In this document: positions 9,137 through 19,142 of the stretch, one piece after another
Layout: every line of letters begins with the position of its first letter
Numbering within the stretch: the stretch's first letter is position 1
Assembly: GCA_018136815.1 (NCBI GenBank)
Contig: CM030931.1
Span: 4,284,148-4,348,147, forward strand
Direction of reading: 5' to 3'
DNA: 64,000 nt
Origin: Isochrysis galbana
Lineage: Eukaryota; Haptophyta; Isochrysidales; Isochrysidaceae
The notes under the pieces: generated by a model
What the model was told of the DNA's origin: nothing
The model's input: only the letters and a program-made list of their open reading frames with translations
Databases searched by the model: none
Position numbers and translations under genes: made by a program

Positions 9137-10736
9137 GTGAGGAGGAGATGCAAGGGAGAGGGGGGCGACGGGGAGGGACAAGAGAGCGGGGAGAGGGTCG
9201 ACAGAGAGGAGGGCCGGAGCGGAGACTCGCCCAACGTCGTTGCCCGATCATGGCCGGTGTGCCATGTGACACCAGATGAGCTGGCGCTAGTGTGGAGAGA
9301 GAGTGAAGAGGGCGCCGACTGGCCGCCGTGCTTGATGCTTACGCCGCAACGGTTTGAAGCTGTACAGCCCACGCTCCGTGGCGAGCATGTGGCGTCCACA
9401 AATGCTTCCCTTGCCTATGCGCGTGGCCACGCTCTTCTCTCCGCAAGAGAGGGGGGGGCACCAGAGCGAGAAAGCATGGTGCACGCGCTTCTACACACTG
9501 CGCGCACTGCACCACCTAGCTGTGGCATCACTTACAGTCGAGCTGGCGTAGGGGACGGCGAGATGGAAAATTGCTTCGAGAGCTATGCCGAATTGCTCGC
9601 CAATGCGCGCTGCCTTCGGTACGCCCTGCATCACCTCGGTATTCGTCGAGGCTCGCCGATTGTGCTGCAGATTCTCGACACCCGACGCCATATACATGCA
9701 GTGTGGGCTTGCGCTCTGGCAGGCACGGCGTCGCTGACCGTTGCAGTACCATCTCAGTATACTCCGACAAATGCAGTCGCCGCCAAGCTTTGCGCAGCAT
9801 TTTCGCAGCTGAAGGCGAAATATGTAATGTGCTCGGACGAGCTTTTGTCGCCGCTTCGCTCCCTGCTGCCAAACTCAACAAACGTGCTCACGCTGGGAGA
9901 GCTGGATGCCATAGGCAGCGAGTCGACGAAGGCCTGGGTATGGCCAGATGCTGGCGCCGCTGTGCCGCATGCATACTTCGTAACGGACGCGTTGCCTGAG
10001 GACTTGGCCTCCGACTTGTCGTGCGTGCACCCATCTGACGTCCTGTTCTTCCAGCTGACTTCTGGGAGTACTGGTGTGGCCAAGGTGATCCCTGAAACTC
10101 ATGCTGCCGTCATTGCACACATACGCTCATCGGCCCAGGCCTGTAGTCATGGGGGCTGCAGTGGAGGCGAGGGCGTGCTCGATGGCGAGGGCGCGTACCC
10201 GGTCGGGGGAGCCTGCAGCGATTTCCGAAGCAGCTGCGCCCCGACTTCCGATTGGCCCTCGGCGACCACATCAACATCAGTGGGAAAGGGCGAGGTGACT
10301 CTAAATTGGCTCCCTTTCGATCATGTCGTCCCTTTGCTCACGTACCACTTCGCCGACGTGTTCCTTAGCCGCAACGCCGTGCAGCTGCCCACGGCTGATG
10401 TGCTCGCCGACCCGCTCCTATGGCTGCGAGCCATGGCTGCACATGGAGTGACGCATTCGTGGGCGCCCAATTTCGGGTACAAGCTAGTTGCGAACGCCAT
10501 CCACGACCAGATGGACAGCGCGCGGCGAAGCGACAGGTCGTTGTGTGCCTCCGCGGAAAGCGCCCGTGCGCCTAATGAATCTTGCAACATCAACGAATCA
10601 AAAGAATCCGCTGCCAACCACCGCCCTGCATGCGTTCCTGCACTCCCGCGCCTCCGTCGTCTGATGAATGCTGGAGAGCAAGTCACTAGCGAAGCATGCG
10701 ACGCATTCTTGGCTCTTTGTGGCTTGCCCTCGGGCG
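9137..10736 (+). CDS. AMP-binding (adenylation) domain of PKS/NRPS loading type, 3' end lost in gap
   Basis: Open from an ATG in GA-rich DNA; the true start is uncertain because the first 35 residues are low complexity. ANL-superfamily motifs are clear: LTSGSTGVAKVI (P-loop core, about residue 307), then NWLPFDHVVPLLTYH, VTHSWAPNFGYKLV and LRRLMNAGEQVTSEACDAFL. The DHV / THxWAPNFGFKL / MNAGEQV set is typical of adenylation domains that start hybrid polyketide/peptide synthases and activate an acyl starter as its adenylate. About 55 residues between these motifs are Ser/Gly-rich inserts. The frame runs into 100 N; the piece after the gap (10837-10939) is too short to assign. The gene may be a free-standing ligase or the head of a much larger synthase. 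Confidence 0.75.
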
Positions 10737-10836
10737 NNNNNNNNNNNNNNNNNNNNNNNNNNNNNNNNNNNNNNNNNNNNNNNNNNNNNNNNNNNNNNNN
10801 NNNNNNNNNNNNNNNNNNNNNNNNNNNNNNNNNNNN
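10737..10836. other. Assembly gap (100 N)
   Basis: Exactly 100 N, a conventional size for gaps of unknown length. It cuts the adenylation gene. Confidence 0.95.
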
Positions 10837-11202
10837 ACAAGAATTGAAAGAACGTCTCCAAATGGCGAGTGCGATTATCATGTGTGATCTTGCACACGCT
10901 CTTCTCGATGTGCCTTATGGCAACTGCTGTTGTTCGTGAGGTTGCACACAACGCTCGACATTCATGTGTTTTCGATCCTTGATGCCTGAGGACACATGGC
11001 ACTTGCTTGACTTGAGGTTCACTTGGTGTGGATGGCGGCAGGGCATCTTGTGGCCGAGTGCTGTGTGCATGGGGGCTGCGCTGTGGTTATCTGAGGTTTT
11101 CAACAGGCGCACAGGGGGCAGTGTAGCAGCAGCTTCACTTGGTTTTCACCCATTGTACTTGTGGGGAGTTTCATGGAAGCGGGTGTAGAGAAGGATGAAG
11201 GA

Positions 11203-11622
11203 TAAAAAGTAATAATAATAATAATAAATGTTATATCCTGGCCAACCCCACTAGCTAATTGGACATAACGTTTCAGTCCCGGAATCCGAACAAAGTCTAT
11301 GCTTAGTTCGCCCATGGGGGGGGCACGAGCCCCCCTCTCTCTCCACTCCTCCCCTGCCATGGGGGAGGAACCACCCACTTTCCTGGCGCACGCCTAATGG
11401 CTAATGGCCTGCCAGGAGCACACTGCCCTGCTGACACATCCCTCTCCCCACAGGCACGCCTGAATCGCCCGCCCTGGCCTGTCGTGGCCAGCCCATCCCT
11501 CTAACCAGCCCCTCCTCCCCCTGGGCCCCTCTGTTCAGGACCCTCCAGCCTCCAGCCAGCTCCAGTCGACCCGCAGGGGCTCGGAGCGCCAGCGAGAGCG
11601 AGGCAGAGGCAGGAGGGGCCAG
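11203..11622. mobile_element. Retroposon type A, copy with 5' inversion, left part
   Basis: 11203-11292 is the antisense of the type A 3' end (TTATATCC, AACCCCACTAGCTAATTGG, TCCCGGAATCC) with an (ATT)n-type tail. It is joined head to head with the sense 5' end of the same element (CTTAGTTCGCCCATGG) running right to 11622. There the hAT transposon interrupts it; it resumes at 13604 and stops at 13921. An inverted 5' part joined at its own 5' end to a short 3' segment is the product expected from twin priming in LINE-type retrotransposition. Confidence 0.75.
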
Positions 11623-11777
11623 CAAAGATGTCTCGTCAGCTTGCGAGCTCTCATGGATTTGGAGCTCGCACCGATATCAGTTATCAGTACTCATATCAGC
11701 TCGCAAGCCTCAAAAACAAAACTCCCCTCCCTATGCGAAGCCTCAAAAACAAAACTCCTCGCCTCCACACTCCACAT

Positions 11778-12086
11778 TCAGGCCTCGTCATCGCTCTCGT
11801 CAGAGTCCTCTGGCTCGTCAGGAATCATTTCCAACTCCCAAGGCAGCACCTTGCTCTCCCACTCATTAAGCTGGGATTCCATCAAGAGATTTGTGTGAGC
11901 TCGCACAAGCCTGTCCACAGTCCTTTGGCCGAGTCTATTGCGCTTCTTTGAGTGGATCCAACCTTCAACTGACCAAGAATGCTCGCATCCTGATGCGGAG
12001 CAGTCCATCGAAAGCAGGCGCATCGCCGCCCAACGAAGATGTTTAAGGTGCGGGCCATCAAAAGTCCCAGTGCACCACCCGAACAC
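11778..12086 (-). pseudogene. hAT transposase C-terminal dimerisation domain
   Basis: About 100 residues ending in an acidic tail (PDEPEDSDESDDEA). The core LLSMDCSASGCEHSWSVEGW followed by IHSKKRNRLGQRTVDRLV matches the hAT C-terminal dimerisation region (the usual SxxxCERxWS plus KRNRL pattern). Upstream the frame closes at a TAA near 12098, where the inserted LRR-containing segment begins. Confidence 0.8.
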
Positions 12087-12195
12087 GGGGGGAAATTACC
12101 CCCCGCATATATACATGTTATATTTACTAGAGTATTCGACCCCCCTCTCCGACCCCCCTCCCCCCCCCACACACACACACTCAATTGCATCGTGA

Positions 12196-12627
12196 TCACA
12201 GCAGAGTAACCTGCACCTTGAGCTTCCTCAGCTGTGAGAGCATTGGCTGGCTCTCCGCGCCAATAGGGTTGCACGAGAGGTTTACCGACGACAGCCGGAA
12301 GCTCCGCGCGAGCTCGCACAGGCGCTGCACGCCCGCCGGTCCGATCCGGTTGCGGTCGAGGATGAGCGTATGGGTCCTCCGACACGCTCCTGCCTCAAGC
12401 ACGCGACAGACCATGTCCAAGGCCTCGTCATCGAGATCCGCATCAGACAGACACACGGTGGAGCAGTTGGAGGATACACTGAAGGTACTCCACTCGATGC
12501 GCGAGAGGCATGGGAGCGCGGCTTTGGCGAGCGTGCGTAGGACATCGCCGTCTGCACAACTCAAGCGCAGCGAGCGCAGCGAGTAGTTGGGGTGCGCGAG
12601 GGAGGTAGTCGAGGAAGCTTACAAGGT
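12196..12627 (-). pseudogene. Captured leucine-rich repeat gene fragment
   Basis: Minus-strand frame with LRR (RNI-type) repeats: LRSLRLSCADGDVLRTLAKA, THTLILDRNRIGPAGVQRL, LSSVNLSCNPIG, then a stop at 12196. Upstream of about 12627 the frame is closed by a TAA with no clear initiator, so this is an internal or terminal exon without its own start. It sits between two halves of a hAT transposase, inside intact inverted repeats, in the same orientation as the transposase. It may be transcribed with the transposon. Non-coding sequence around it (12630-13000) suggests capture at DNA level, introns included. Confidence 0.6.
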
Positions 12628-13006
12628 AATAATGAGTAAACAGGGAAACACCTCTTGAAGGGCGTGTCTCCGCGAAAGAGCGGACGAGACGCCCCCGCCG
12701 GAGAGCAACCTTGCTCGTCAGATATTTTTGGGGGCGGGCGCGCGGAGAGAGAGAGGCACCCCCCCCCCTTCCCATCCACAGCCCCTCTACCCCATCCCCC
12801 GGCGAGTAGGCTCCCCAGGCGTTGTGGATGGCACAGGCGTTGTCGAAGGAGACCCTCTCGGGGCGCGCCCTCATGCCGAGCCAAGGCGATGCTGTTCTCG
12901 TCGCGTACGTGGTGCTCCTGGGCCTCTCCTTCGGGGTGCTCGCGGGGGGGGGCTCATGGTAGGGTGAGACTGGAAGGGAAAGGAGACCAAATGAAGGCAA
13001 GCCGCC

Positions 13007-13439
13007 TTACGATGAGAAAGCACACTCATCGGTCAAGTCGTGTGTACCTACTGCAAGAGCCTCTTCAAAATCTGCAAGCTCAGCGAGCAGAACAGGTAAC
13101 GGGTGCTCATCGTTCGACATCTGGCGCAAAACCTGTTTCACCTCTTGCATCTCAGATGTGGAAAAGTCGCGCCGGCAAAATTCTGGCTCAAAGCGGTATG
13201 CCGCAGTCATTGCAGAAACATGGAAGTACTCCCATCGGGCCATAAATATGGTGTGTATCTTGCGACGAATTCTCTCTGGCACATTAGGAATAGTATTGCC
13301 GTAAAACGAATCGAGTTGCAGCATGTAACCGTAGACCTTTCCCAGCATTGCTCCCTCCTTGCCATCAGTGAGTCGCAACATTCGAAGGGCTGGCTCCAAA
13401 ATGGTGATGCACATCGAAACTGCACCCCTCGTCGCGACG
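13007..13439 (-). pseudogene. hAT transposase middle segment
   Basis: About 140 residues: ILEPALRMLRLTDGKEGAML, GKVYGYMLQL, then FMARWEYFHVSAMTAAYRF. A homologous piece on the plus strand at 43331-43763 has AILEPVYRLLRLTDGKLGAN and GKVHGYLLQI. This is the region upstream of the dimerisation domain in hAT-like transposases. It ends at a stop at 13007, next to the foreign segment. Confidence 0.7.
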
Positions 13440-13603
13440 GCACATATACAGACTTCATAAAAAGTAAAAAAATCGAAAGTAAAGAGCCTCTAGAGTGAGT
13501 TTTGTTTTCCCACCTCAGAGCTGATAACTGATATCAGTGATTTGGCAAAACAGAGCTGTTACTGACACTGTAAGCTTATAACAGTACTGACGAGACATCT
13601 TTG

Positions 13604-13921
13604 GGGGCCCGGCAGGGCCATGCCCCAGCCTCATCTGCCCTCTGAGCTGTGCTCCCAGGCCCCTGCAGGCCACCTGGGGACCTGAAGAGGGGGCGCAGGT
13701 GCGCGCCATGGGCCCCCGCCGTAGGGAAGAGAGGAGGAAAAGGGAAGAGGGAGGGGAGGGGGGAGCGGCAGCTCTCCCCTCCGGCAGAAACGTGTCTTCT
13801 CGCCCCGTTTGGGTAAGAGAAGACGGGGGCGCCAGAGCCAGGAGGAAAGGGCCGCGGCTCGCCGCGGCCACTCTCTCTAGCGAGGGAGTATTAGCGCTTC
13901 TGGGCTCCTATCTCACGAGTG
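13604..13921 (+). mobile_element. Retroposon type A, copy with 5' inversion, right part
   Basis: Continues the type A sequence of 11293-11622 after the hAT insertion (CATGCCCCAGCCTCA, AGAAACGTGTCTTCTCGCCC, GGGCTCCTATCTCACGAGTG). It stops abruptly at 13921, where complete copies have a C-run and a further 250 bp. In the twin-priming model this is the internal start point of the second cDNA. Confidence 0.75.
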
Positions 13922-14375
13922 CCGCCTTCTGGCAGCGATCAGACACGGAACGAGTCCGCAAGCGCACCACTTTTGATTGATGACACGCACATGCTCAGCA
14001 TCGAGCGCAACGTGCAAAGGACCTTTCGGGAAGTCGTCTTCTTCACGGACAGCCCCGATGGCCTCGCGTTCAAGGTGTCCTTGACGTGCGACGATCCGAT
14101 AAGCGCCCATGAGTTGGAGGAGGTCGTCACCACCACGGCTTTTTGCATCCAGAACCCCCGGCAGCTCTTGCTGGGAGATTGGAAGTACGACTTTGCACGG
14201 TCGTGTTCTGCGGCAACCAAGAGCGCGGCCGACAGCCTCCAGCGAGCGGGGAATCAGGAGCTCTACACAATTGACATCCATCTTGTCAACCGCACCTCCT
14301 TGGAGAGCTATGACGACGACGCGATCTCTCAAGTCATGCTCACACGCATGCTGCAGCTCATTCACAGTTCACAGG
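13922..14375 (+). CDS. Orphan exon of an unrecognised gene
   Basis: A frame with strong G/C preference at third codon positions. It includes SIERNVQRTFREVVFFTDSP, FCIQNPRQLLLGDWKYDF and ELYTIDIHLVNRTSLESYDD and is good coding sequence. It is open directly from the retroposon junction at 13921 and loses coding character after about 14375, where ACAGGGTTGCAG could hold a splice donor (ACAGG|GTTGCA). I do not recognise the family. The upstream part of the gene is missing or displaced, so the retroposon insertion may have broken a host gene. Confidence 0.45.
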
Positions 14376-14567
14376 GTTGCAGACGGAGTGGCGGTCACTG
14401 GGACGAAATGCATCCTGGAGACTCCTGGGGAATCGCTTGCCTTTTGCTTTGAAGCAAACGGCGTTGAAACTGTGTGAAGTCTTTCTGAAGACGTCGCCAT
14501 CCACCCGGCGTGCTGCCCATGGGCGTGCAAGGGCGGACGCCAGCAGTCTGCAGTCTGACGCCCACTT

Positions 14568-14652
14568 GGTTGCATTCTTCAACTCGGGCAGCCGGCATGG
14601 TTGCATTCTTCAACAAGGGCAGTGGGCATGGTTGCATTCTTCAACAAGGGCG
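14568..14652 (+). repeat. 31-bp tandem repeat, about 2.8 copies
   Basis: GGTTGCATTCTTCAAC begins at 14568, 14599 and 14630, a 31-bp period, with intervening GGGCAGTGGGCAT-like spacers. Non-coding. Confidence 0.8.
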
Positions 14653-14814
14653 GGACGATCGTCCAAGTTGGAGTGGAGCGGCCGTGGGTCTACGTCCAAG
14701 TTAGGGGCCAAGTTAGGGGTCAGTAGAAATTATATACCTAAATAGACAGGATGGGTGTGACAAAAAAAGGGAACCTCGAGTTGCACCTTCTTAACCGGAA
14801 ACCCCGCCCCCCCA

Positions 14815-14956
14815 GGCCCCTAAGTAGTAAGTAGAGCGCGAGGGGACGAGCCGCAAGGCCGGAGGAGGGAGTGGGAAGGGGAGCGGGCGTGGCTACGAGG
14901 GAGCATACGTCCAGGGCCGCGCGCGTGGTGAGGCACTAGCTTAAGAAGTTTTTTTT
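14815..14956 (+). mobile_element. LINE 3'-end copy, strongly 5' truncated
   Basis: Contains CCCCTAAGTAG, GAGGGGACGAGCCGCAAGGC, GGGCGTGGC, GCGCGCGTGGTGAG and ends TTAAGAAGTTTTTTTT. This matches the plus-strand LINE end at 48722-48849 throughout. The sense strand ends in T, not A. No ORF. Target duplications are not evident. Confidence 0.65.
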
Positions 14957-15275
14957 GGATGAGCATGGCTAGAGGTAGCAGGGGGCATCGCGCACTCAGT
15001 TCGCGGCAAGCGGGCAAACTTGGGCACACTATGCCCTAGTCCGCCTCGTTTCTCGCGACTCCACCCCACAGCACGCTTCATTGCATTTACGTGGACATCA
15101 CGCGGGACACCGCCTCGTCGCCTATGGGCACACGCCGACGTACAACCCGTACTACCACGACATCCTCTTCGATCAGCGCAACCTTGCACCTTGCCTCAGC
15201 GCAGCGGGTTAGACGCCGAGGCCGGCCAAAGCGCATGGCAACGAGTCGACCTCGGCTCCCGGTTCCCATGCACTC

Positions 15276-17448
15276 TTACGTCTTGACGAACGGGACGCGC
15301 CTATTCTTCCATGCAAGAAGTGCATTCAAATCCGTCGTGACTAGGTGTTGATATTCAGGTAGCATAGAATTTCCGCGTGCGATTCCCAAGTACGCCCGGG
15401 CCTTGTCGAGCATGTGCTTATCACCCAACTGGCGGGCCAAGTCGAAGAAGCGCTCCAAATACTCAACCGCACGGGCGAAGTCGCCCTGGGCGTTGTAGAG
15501 CACGCCTAGGGAGCAGCACGCCTCCGCCTGCATGGGCAGCTTGCCCGAGGCCGTCGCCGCCTCAAGAAAGCGCTGCAGGTACGCTTGTGACCGGCTCGAG
15601 TCCTCAAGCCGTTGGTGCGCTTGTGCGAGCGCGAAGCAAGCCGCTCCCTGCCCTGCGTCGTCGCCCAATTCCTCGCAAATCTTCAGATATGGCTCGTAGT
15701 GCTTGATAGCCTGTGCACGGGGGGAGGCGTTCACTAATGCCTGAGGGAAAGCCAGTCCAGGAAGTGCATGGCGCGCTGACCAGCCGAGACGGAAAGCTTA
15801 CGGGGCACACAGCGTATAATGGCGCAGCGCATGCATTGGACAAGTGGTGACCAGATGGCGTGGGCGGCCCATGATTCGGAGAAATTGGACGACGGCCCCA
15901 ACCATCGCGGGCCAAGCCACGCCTGCCGCGTATGCCCCTCGCATACCACGTGACGCTCCCTTGTACTCTGCGATCCACGTGCTCATATGTCCACGGGCGG
16001 GGTGCACTGATCGTAGCGCCACAGCGTGCGCACAAATGCCAGTGGCAGAGCTGGCACACCTTGTAGAGCTCCTCGAGGTCACGAAGTCTCTCATGTGCCT
16101 GCCCCATCTCATAATGCGCCTTCCCGATAAGCCCTTTGTCACCTGCCGATGTGGCTGCGTTGAGGCACGTTTGACGGAGGGCGAGCGCTTCGTGCAGATC
16201 GCCCGCTGCCGTCGCCGCCTCGGCGAGCACAACATTAGCGTTGTACAGCAGGACCCACGCCTTCTTCTCGTCATCAGAAGCTGAAGCGTCAGCAGTGAGC
16301 CGCTGCAGCTTCTCGTAGTATGTGAGCGCGAGCTTGGTGTCGCCAAGCGCCTCGTGCGCGATGCCGAGCGCGCGCGAGGCTTCCATCTCGCACTCGGTGT
16401 CTCCCGTCAATCTGGCGATCTCGTTGCACTTCTCCCAGAAGTAGACGGCCGTCTTGTGGTCGTCGAGTTGCTGCGAGAAGAGGTTGGCTAGCTGCTTGTA
16501 CGCGCCAAAGACGGCGCGCGTGTCGCCCTGCCGGCGCGCTACCTCGGCCTCGGTCAGCTTGTTCTTGATGAACGCGAGCTGTGAAGCGGGCGCCTGCGGC
16601 TGTTGATCTGGAGCCGCTGCAGACGCCTGCGATATGAGCAAGGGGAGAGTATGAGTCAGCGTGAGTTTGTTTGTATGTGCGTGTGTGTGCTATCCTCGTT
16701 ATCCATCTCCCCCTTCCTCCTCATGTCTAGAGGCCCGCTGTCTCACCGATGCTCTTGCTCTTTTACGTGCAGGCCGCCCACCGCCGCACGGCCCCCTCCG
16801 ATCTGCATTTCTCCCTCTCCCTCTTGCCACCATTCTTTCCACTTTACCCTCACCTTCCCTAGCCCGAGCTCCCAGAGCCCCCAAAGTTTTACGACCACTT
16901 GCCCTTCCAACCAACCCTCCATGCGGACGGGCTACGCACTCGCTCGCCCCACTTCCTGCACCCTTGTCCCCCCTTGGCCCATCTCCCTCCCTCACTTGCC
17001 AGACCACAGAACCTTCCGGCCTTTCTCTCCACATGAAAATGCCACTATTCACCGCTCCCCCGCCTCCATCGCACCCTTCTCCATCCTCCCCCTGTCCTAG
17101 CTCCCCTCGTCCATGCGAACGAGGCTCCCCAGGTCTGAACGCCCCCCTCCCCCACTCACTCCTCCCCCTGCCCCTCCGCCTCACCGCTTGCCCCCCGCCA
17201 CTATTCCCCTCGCATGCATGACTTGCGCGCATGCGCGCCCCTCCCCCTCTGCGCAAATCTCACCCAACCCTCCAGTTCTCCAAGGCTCCAAAGACTCCCT
17301 GCATTTCAGTCGATCTCTCCTTGCGTACATGGCCGCGCGATGGCACGCGCCCGCTGCCTCTCTGACTTTCTCCCTCCTTACTGTTCATCCTCCCTACTTT
17401 TCTTCCTCCTCTCCCTCGGGGCCCGAGAGATCTCCCCTCCAGGGCCTC

Positions 17449-17484
<36 letters not shown>

Positions 17485-17764
17485 CCCCCCCCCCCCCCCC
17501 TCTCCCTCCCGCCCCTCCCTGTCCCCGTCCTCCCCCGCCCTTTCCCCGCACGTGAATGGACCATACGCTCGCTCCCCTCTTCCCCCGCCCCACATCCCCC
17601 TTCGCCTCAGAGCCTTCTTCAGCTCTCACCGCTGCTCTCTCCCCGCTGGCTGCCGGCTCTGGCCGGTGCGTCAGGTAGAAGAAGTCGACGTACGCCTGCA
17701 CGTGCCCGCCGACGAGGATGTCGACGCAGAGTGACTGCTTGTCTTGCTTTGGCGGCGATGTCAT
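15276..17764 (-). CDS. TTC29: TTC29-like ciliary tetratricopeptide protein (three exons)
   Basis: Three exons on the minus strand: 17630-17764, 16060-16626 and 15276-15710. Both introns are GT-AG and phase 0 (GCG|GTGAGA...CGCAG|GCG; AAG|GTGTGC...CACAG|GCT), giving 378 residues. Exon 1 holds the conserved N-terminal SLCVDILVGGHVQAYVDFFY. Exons 2 and 3 hold TPR pairs such as AVYFWEKCNEIARLTGD, EASRALGIAHEALGDTKLAL and CCSLGVLYNAQGDFARAVEY. The C-terminus LGIARGNSMLPEYQHLV and LLAWKNRR matches the end of TTC29, an axonemal/intraflagellar-transport-linked protein needed for flagellar motility. It is shorter than human TTC29 (about 475). Intron 1 carries a CT/C microsatellite. The gene implies a flagellated cell stage. 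Confidence 0.8.
17451..17500 (+). repeat. (CT)n-(C)19 compound tract
   Basis: CT repeat at 17451-17481 followed directly by 19 C, inside intron 1 of the TTC29-like gene. A similar CT-then-C tract lies upstream of the GPI gene at 33342-33424. Confidence 0.9.
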
Positions 17765-18009
17765 GGTGGGCGGGGGGCGGGGGAGGAGGGACCGTGAAGG
17801 TGAGTGTACGAGAGGGGGGAGAGAGAGGTTCAGTCCGAGGGGAGGAGAAGTTGAGGGGGGGGTTAGAGAGAGAGGATGGCAGAGAGAGAGGAGAGTAGCC
17901 GCGTACTCAAGAGAAAAAGATTTAGGGGAGGAGAAGGGAGACTCCGCGCGAGAGAGAGGAGGGAGAGAGAGGCAGAAGAGGAGCGAGGGAGGGAGAGAGA
18001 GAGGGAGGG

Positions 18010-18040
<31 letters not shown>

Positions 18041-18471
18041 GAGAGAGAGTGCAACCGACTGCGGAGGAGGAAGTAGGCATGATACCGAGAGGGGGAGACT
18101 CCAGGATCCGTGTTTAATCTTAAGTCGTGTTTTGTTGTAGATATCTCAGTGCTACTATGTGTGTGGCAACGTCGACCTTGTCTTGAGCCCTTGCGTCGCC
18201 GTCACGAGTGCTAGCCGCACGATGTTATCATTGGTCTACACAACACTACTATCTATCCACGGACCACCATATGCTAGGTGGATCAAACATGGTACCCCCG
18301 CCGAGAGACACTCACCAAGTGTCGTTCCGTCAATTGTGGGACATCAGACATCAGTCGATTTGAGCGATCAAATGTCCACAATTGTATATGGAGCAGTATG
18401 TTAAAATTGAATGCAGACTAGCATAACAACTTTTTTTCTCTGCTTCCCCCCGCGGTGCATGTTCCCCCCGA
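17765..18471. other. 5' flank of the TTC29-like gene, GA-rich, gene-free
   Basis: 17770-18060 is G/A-rich with (GA)n tracts at 17990-18050, that is CT-rich on the sense strand of the TTC29-like gene. 18070-18471 is mixed sequence with no exon I can support. Confidence 0.4.
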
Positions 18472-18870
18472 GGGAGACGCCGTGTCAGAGCGTTTCCCCT
18501 GTGTCTCCTCTAAAGGCCGACAACTACATAAACACTCATTTTCAGAGATATTTCACGTGGAGCACTTGTGATGACTTGCAATCACATCGTGCACGCCGTG
18601 CATGGGCACGGCGCGATGTGCATCGGTCCCCCCGCGGATACGCCGTGCGTGCGCACGTCAATTTTTCCCTCTGCGTACCCCCTAAGGCCCACAACCACGT
18701 AAACAAGCCATGAAAGATATGTTTCTTTACGCAGCGCGTGTGATGACTTGCAATCACATCGTGCACGCCGTGCGTGGGCACGGCGCGATATGCATCGACC
18801 CCCCCCCCCGCGGGGGCGCCGTGCGTGCGCATAGCAACTTCCAGGAAGGTGCACGCCGTGCGTTCACTCG
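18472..18870 (+). repeat. 172-bp tandem repeat with perfect hairpin, about 2.3 copies
   Basis: GATGACTTGCAATCACATCG starts at 18570 and 18742, a period of 172 bp; a third partial unit lies to the left (18472-18548). Each full unit has a hairpin: CGCCGTGCATGGGCACGGCG at 18594-18613 (8-bp perfect stem) and the same stem with loop GTGG at 18766-18785. Units also share CGCCGTGCGTGCGCA and AGGCCCACAACCACGTAAAC-type words. No long ORF. Confidence 0.75.
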
Positions 18871-19142
18871 TTCCGCGGGGGAACTCTGGGCGCGGAGGGC
18901 GGTCGGGAACCATGGGGACACCCCCTGGGACCGGGGAATTATTACCGTATATGGCGAGAACATTAACATAAACAACTGGTATGTCTATTGGTCTCTCTTC
19001 CCCCCCCCCCGGGTCCCCTCCCCCTCTCTCCCTCCCCCCCTCCTCTCATCGACCTACCAGAGAGAGAAGGCTCCTACTGCCTGCCTCCCTCCTCCCTCCT
19101 CGCTCACCCTCCAGCTCTCTCCTCGCCCTCGTCTTCCTCACG

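Larger units (their letters stand above)
11623..13603 (-). mobile_element. hAT-type DNA transposon carrying an LRR gene fragment
   Basis: 1981 bp bounded by perfect 17-bp terminal inverted repeats, CAAAGATGTCTCGTCAG at 11623-11639 and its complement at 13587-13603. The flanking 8-mers GGGGCCAG and GGGGCCCG (7 of 8 equal) fit the 8-bp target duplication of hAT elements, and the target is recognisable because other type A copies are continuous at this point. Inside, on the minus strand, are a middle transposase segment (13007-13439) and the dimerisation domain (11778-12086). Between them lies 0.9 kb that encodes an LRR segment. The transposase is therefore broken and the element non-autonomous. 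Confidence 0.85.

Noticed and set aside
8713-9399. Ser/Pro/Leu-rich minus-strand frame
   Set aside because: Complement of GA-rich leader DNA and of the adenylation gene; composition only.
16661-17898. Plus-strand Pro/Ser/Leu-rich frames
   Set aside because: They run through intron 1 and exon 1 of the minus-strand TTC29-like gene in pyrimidine-rich DNA.
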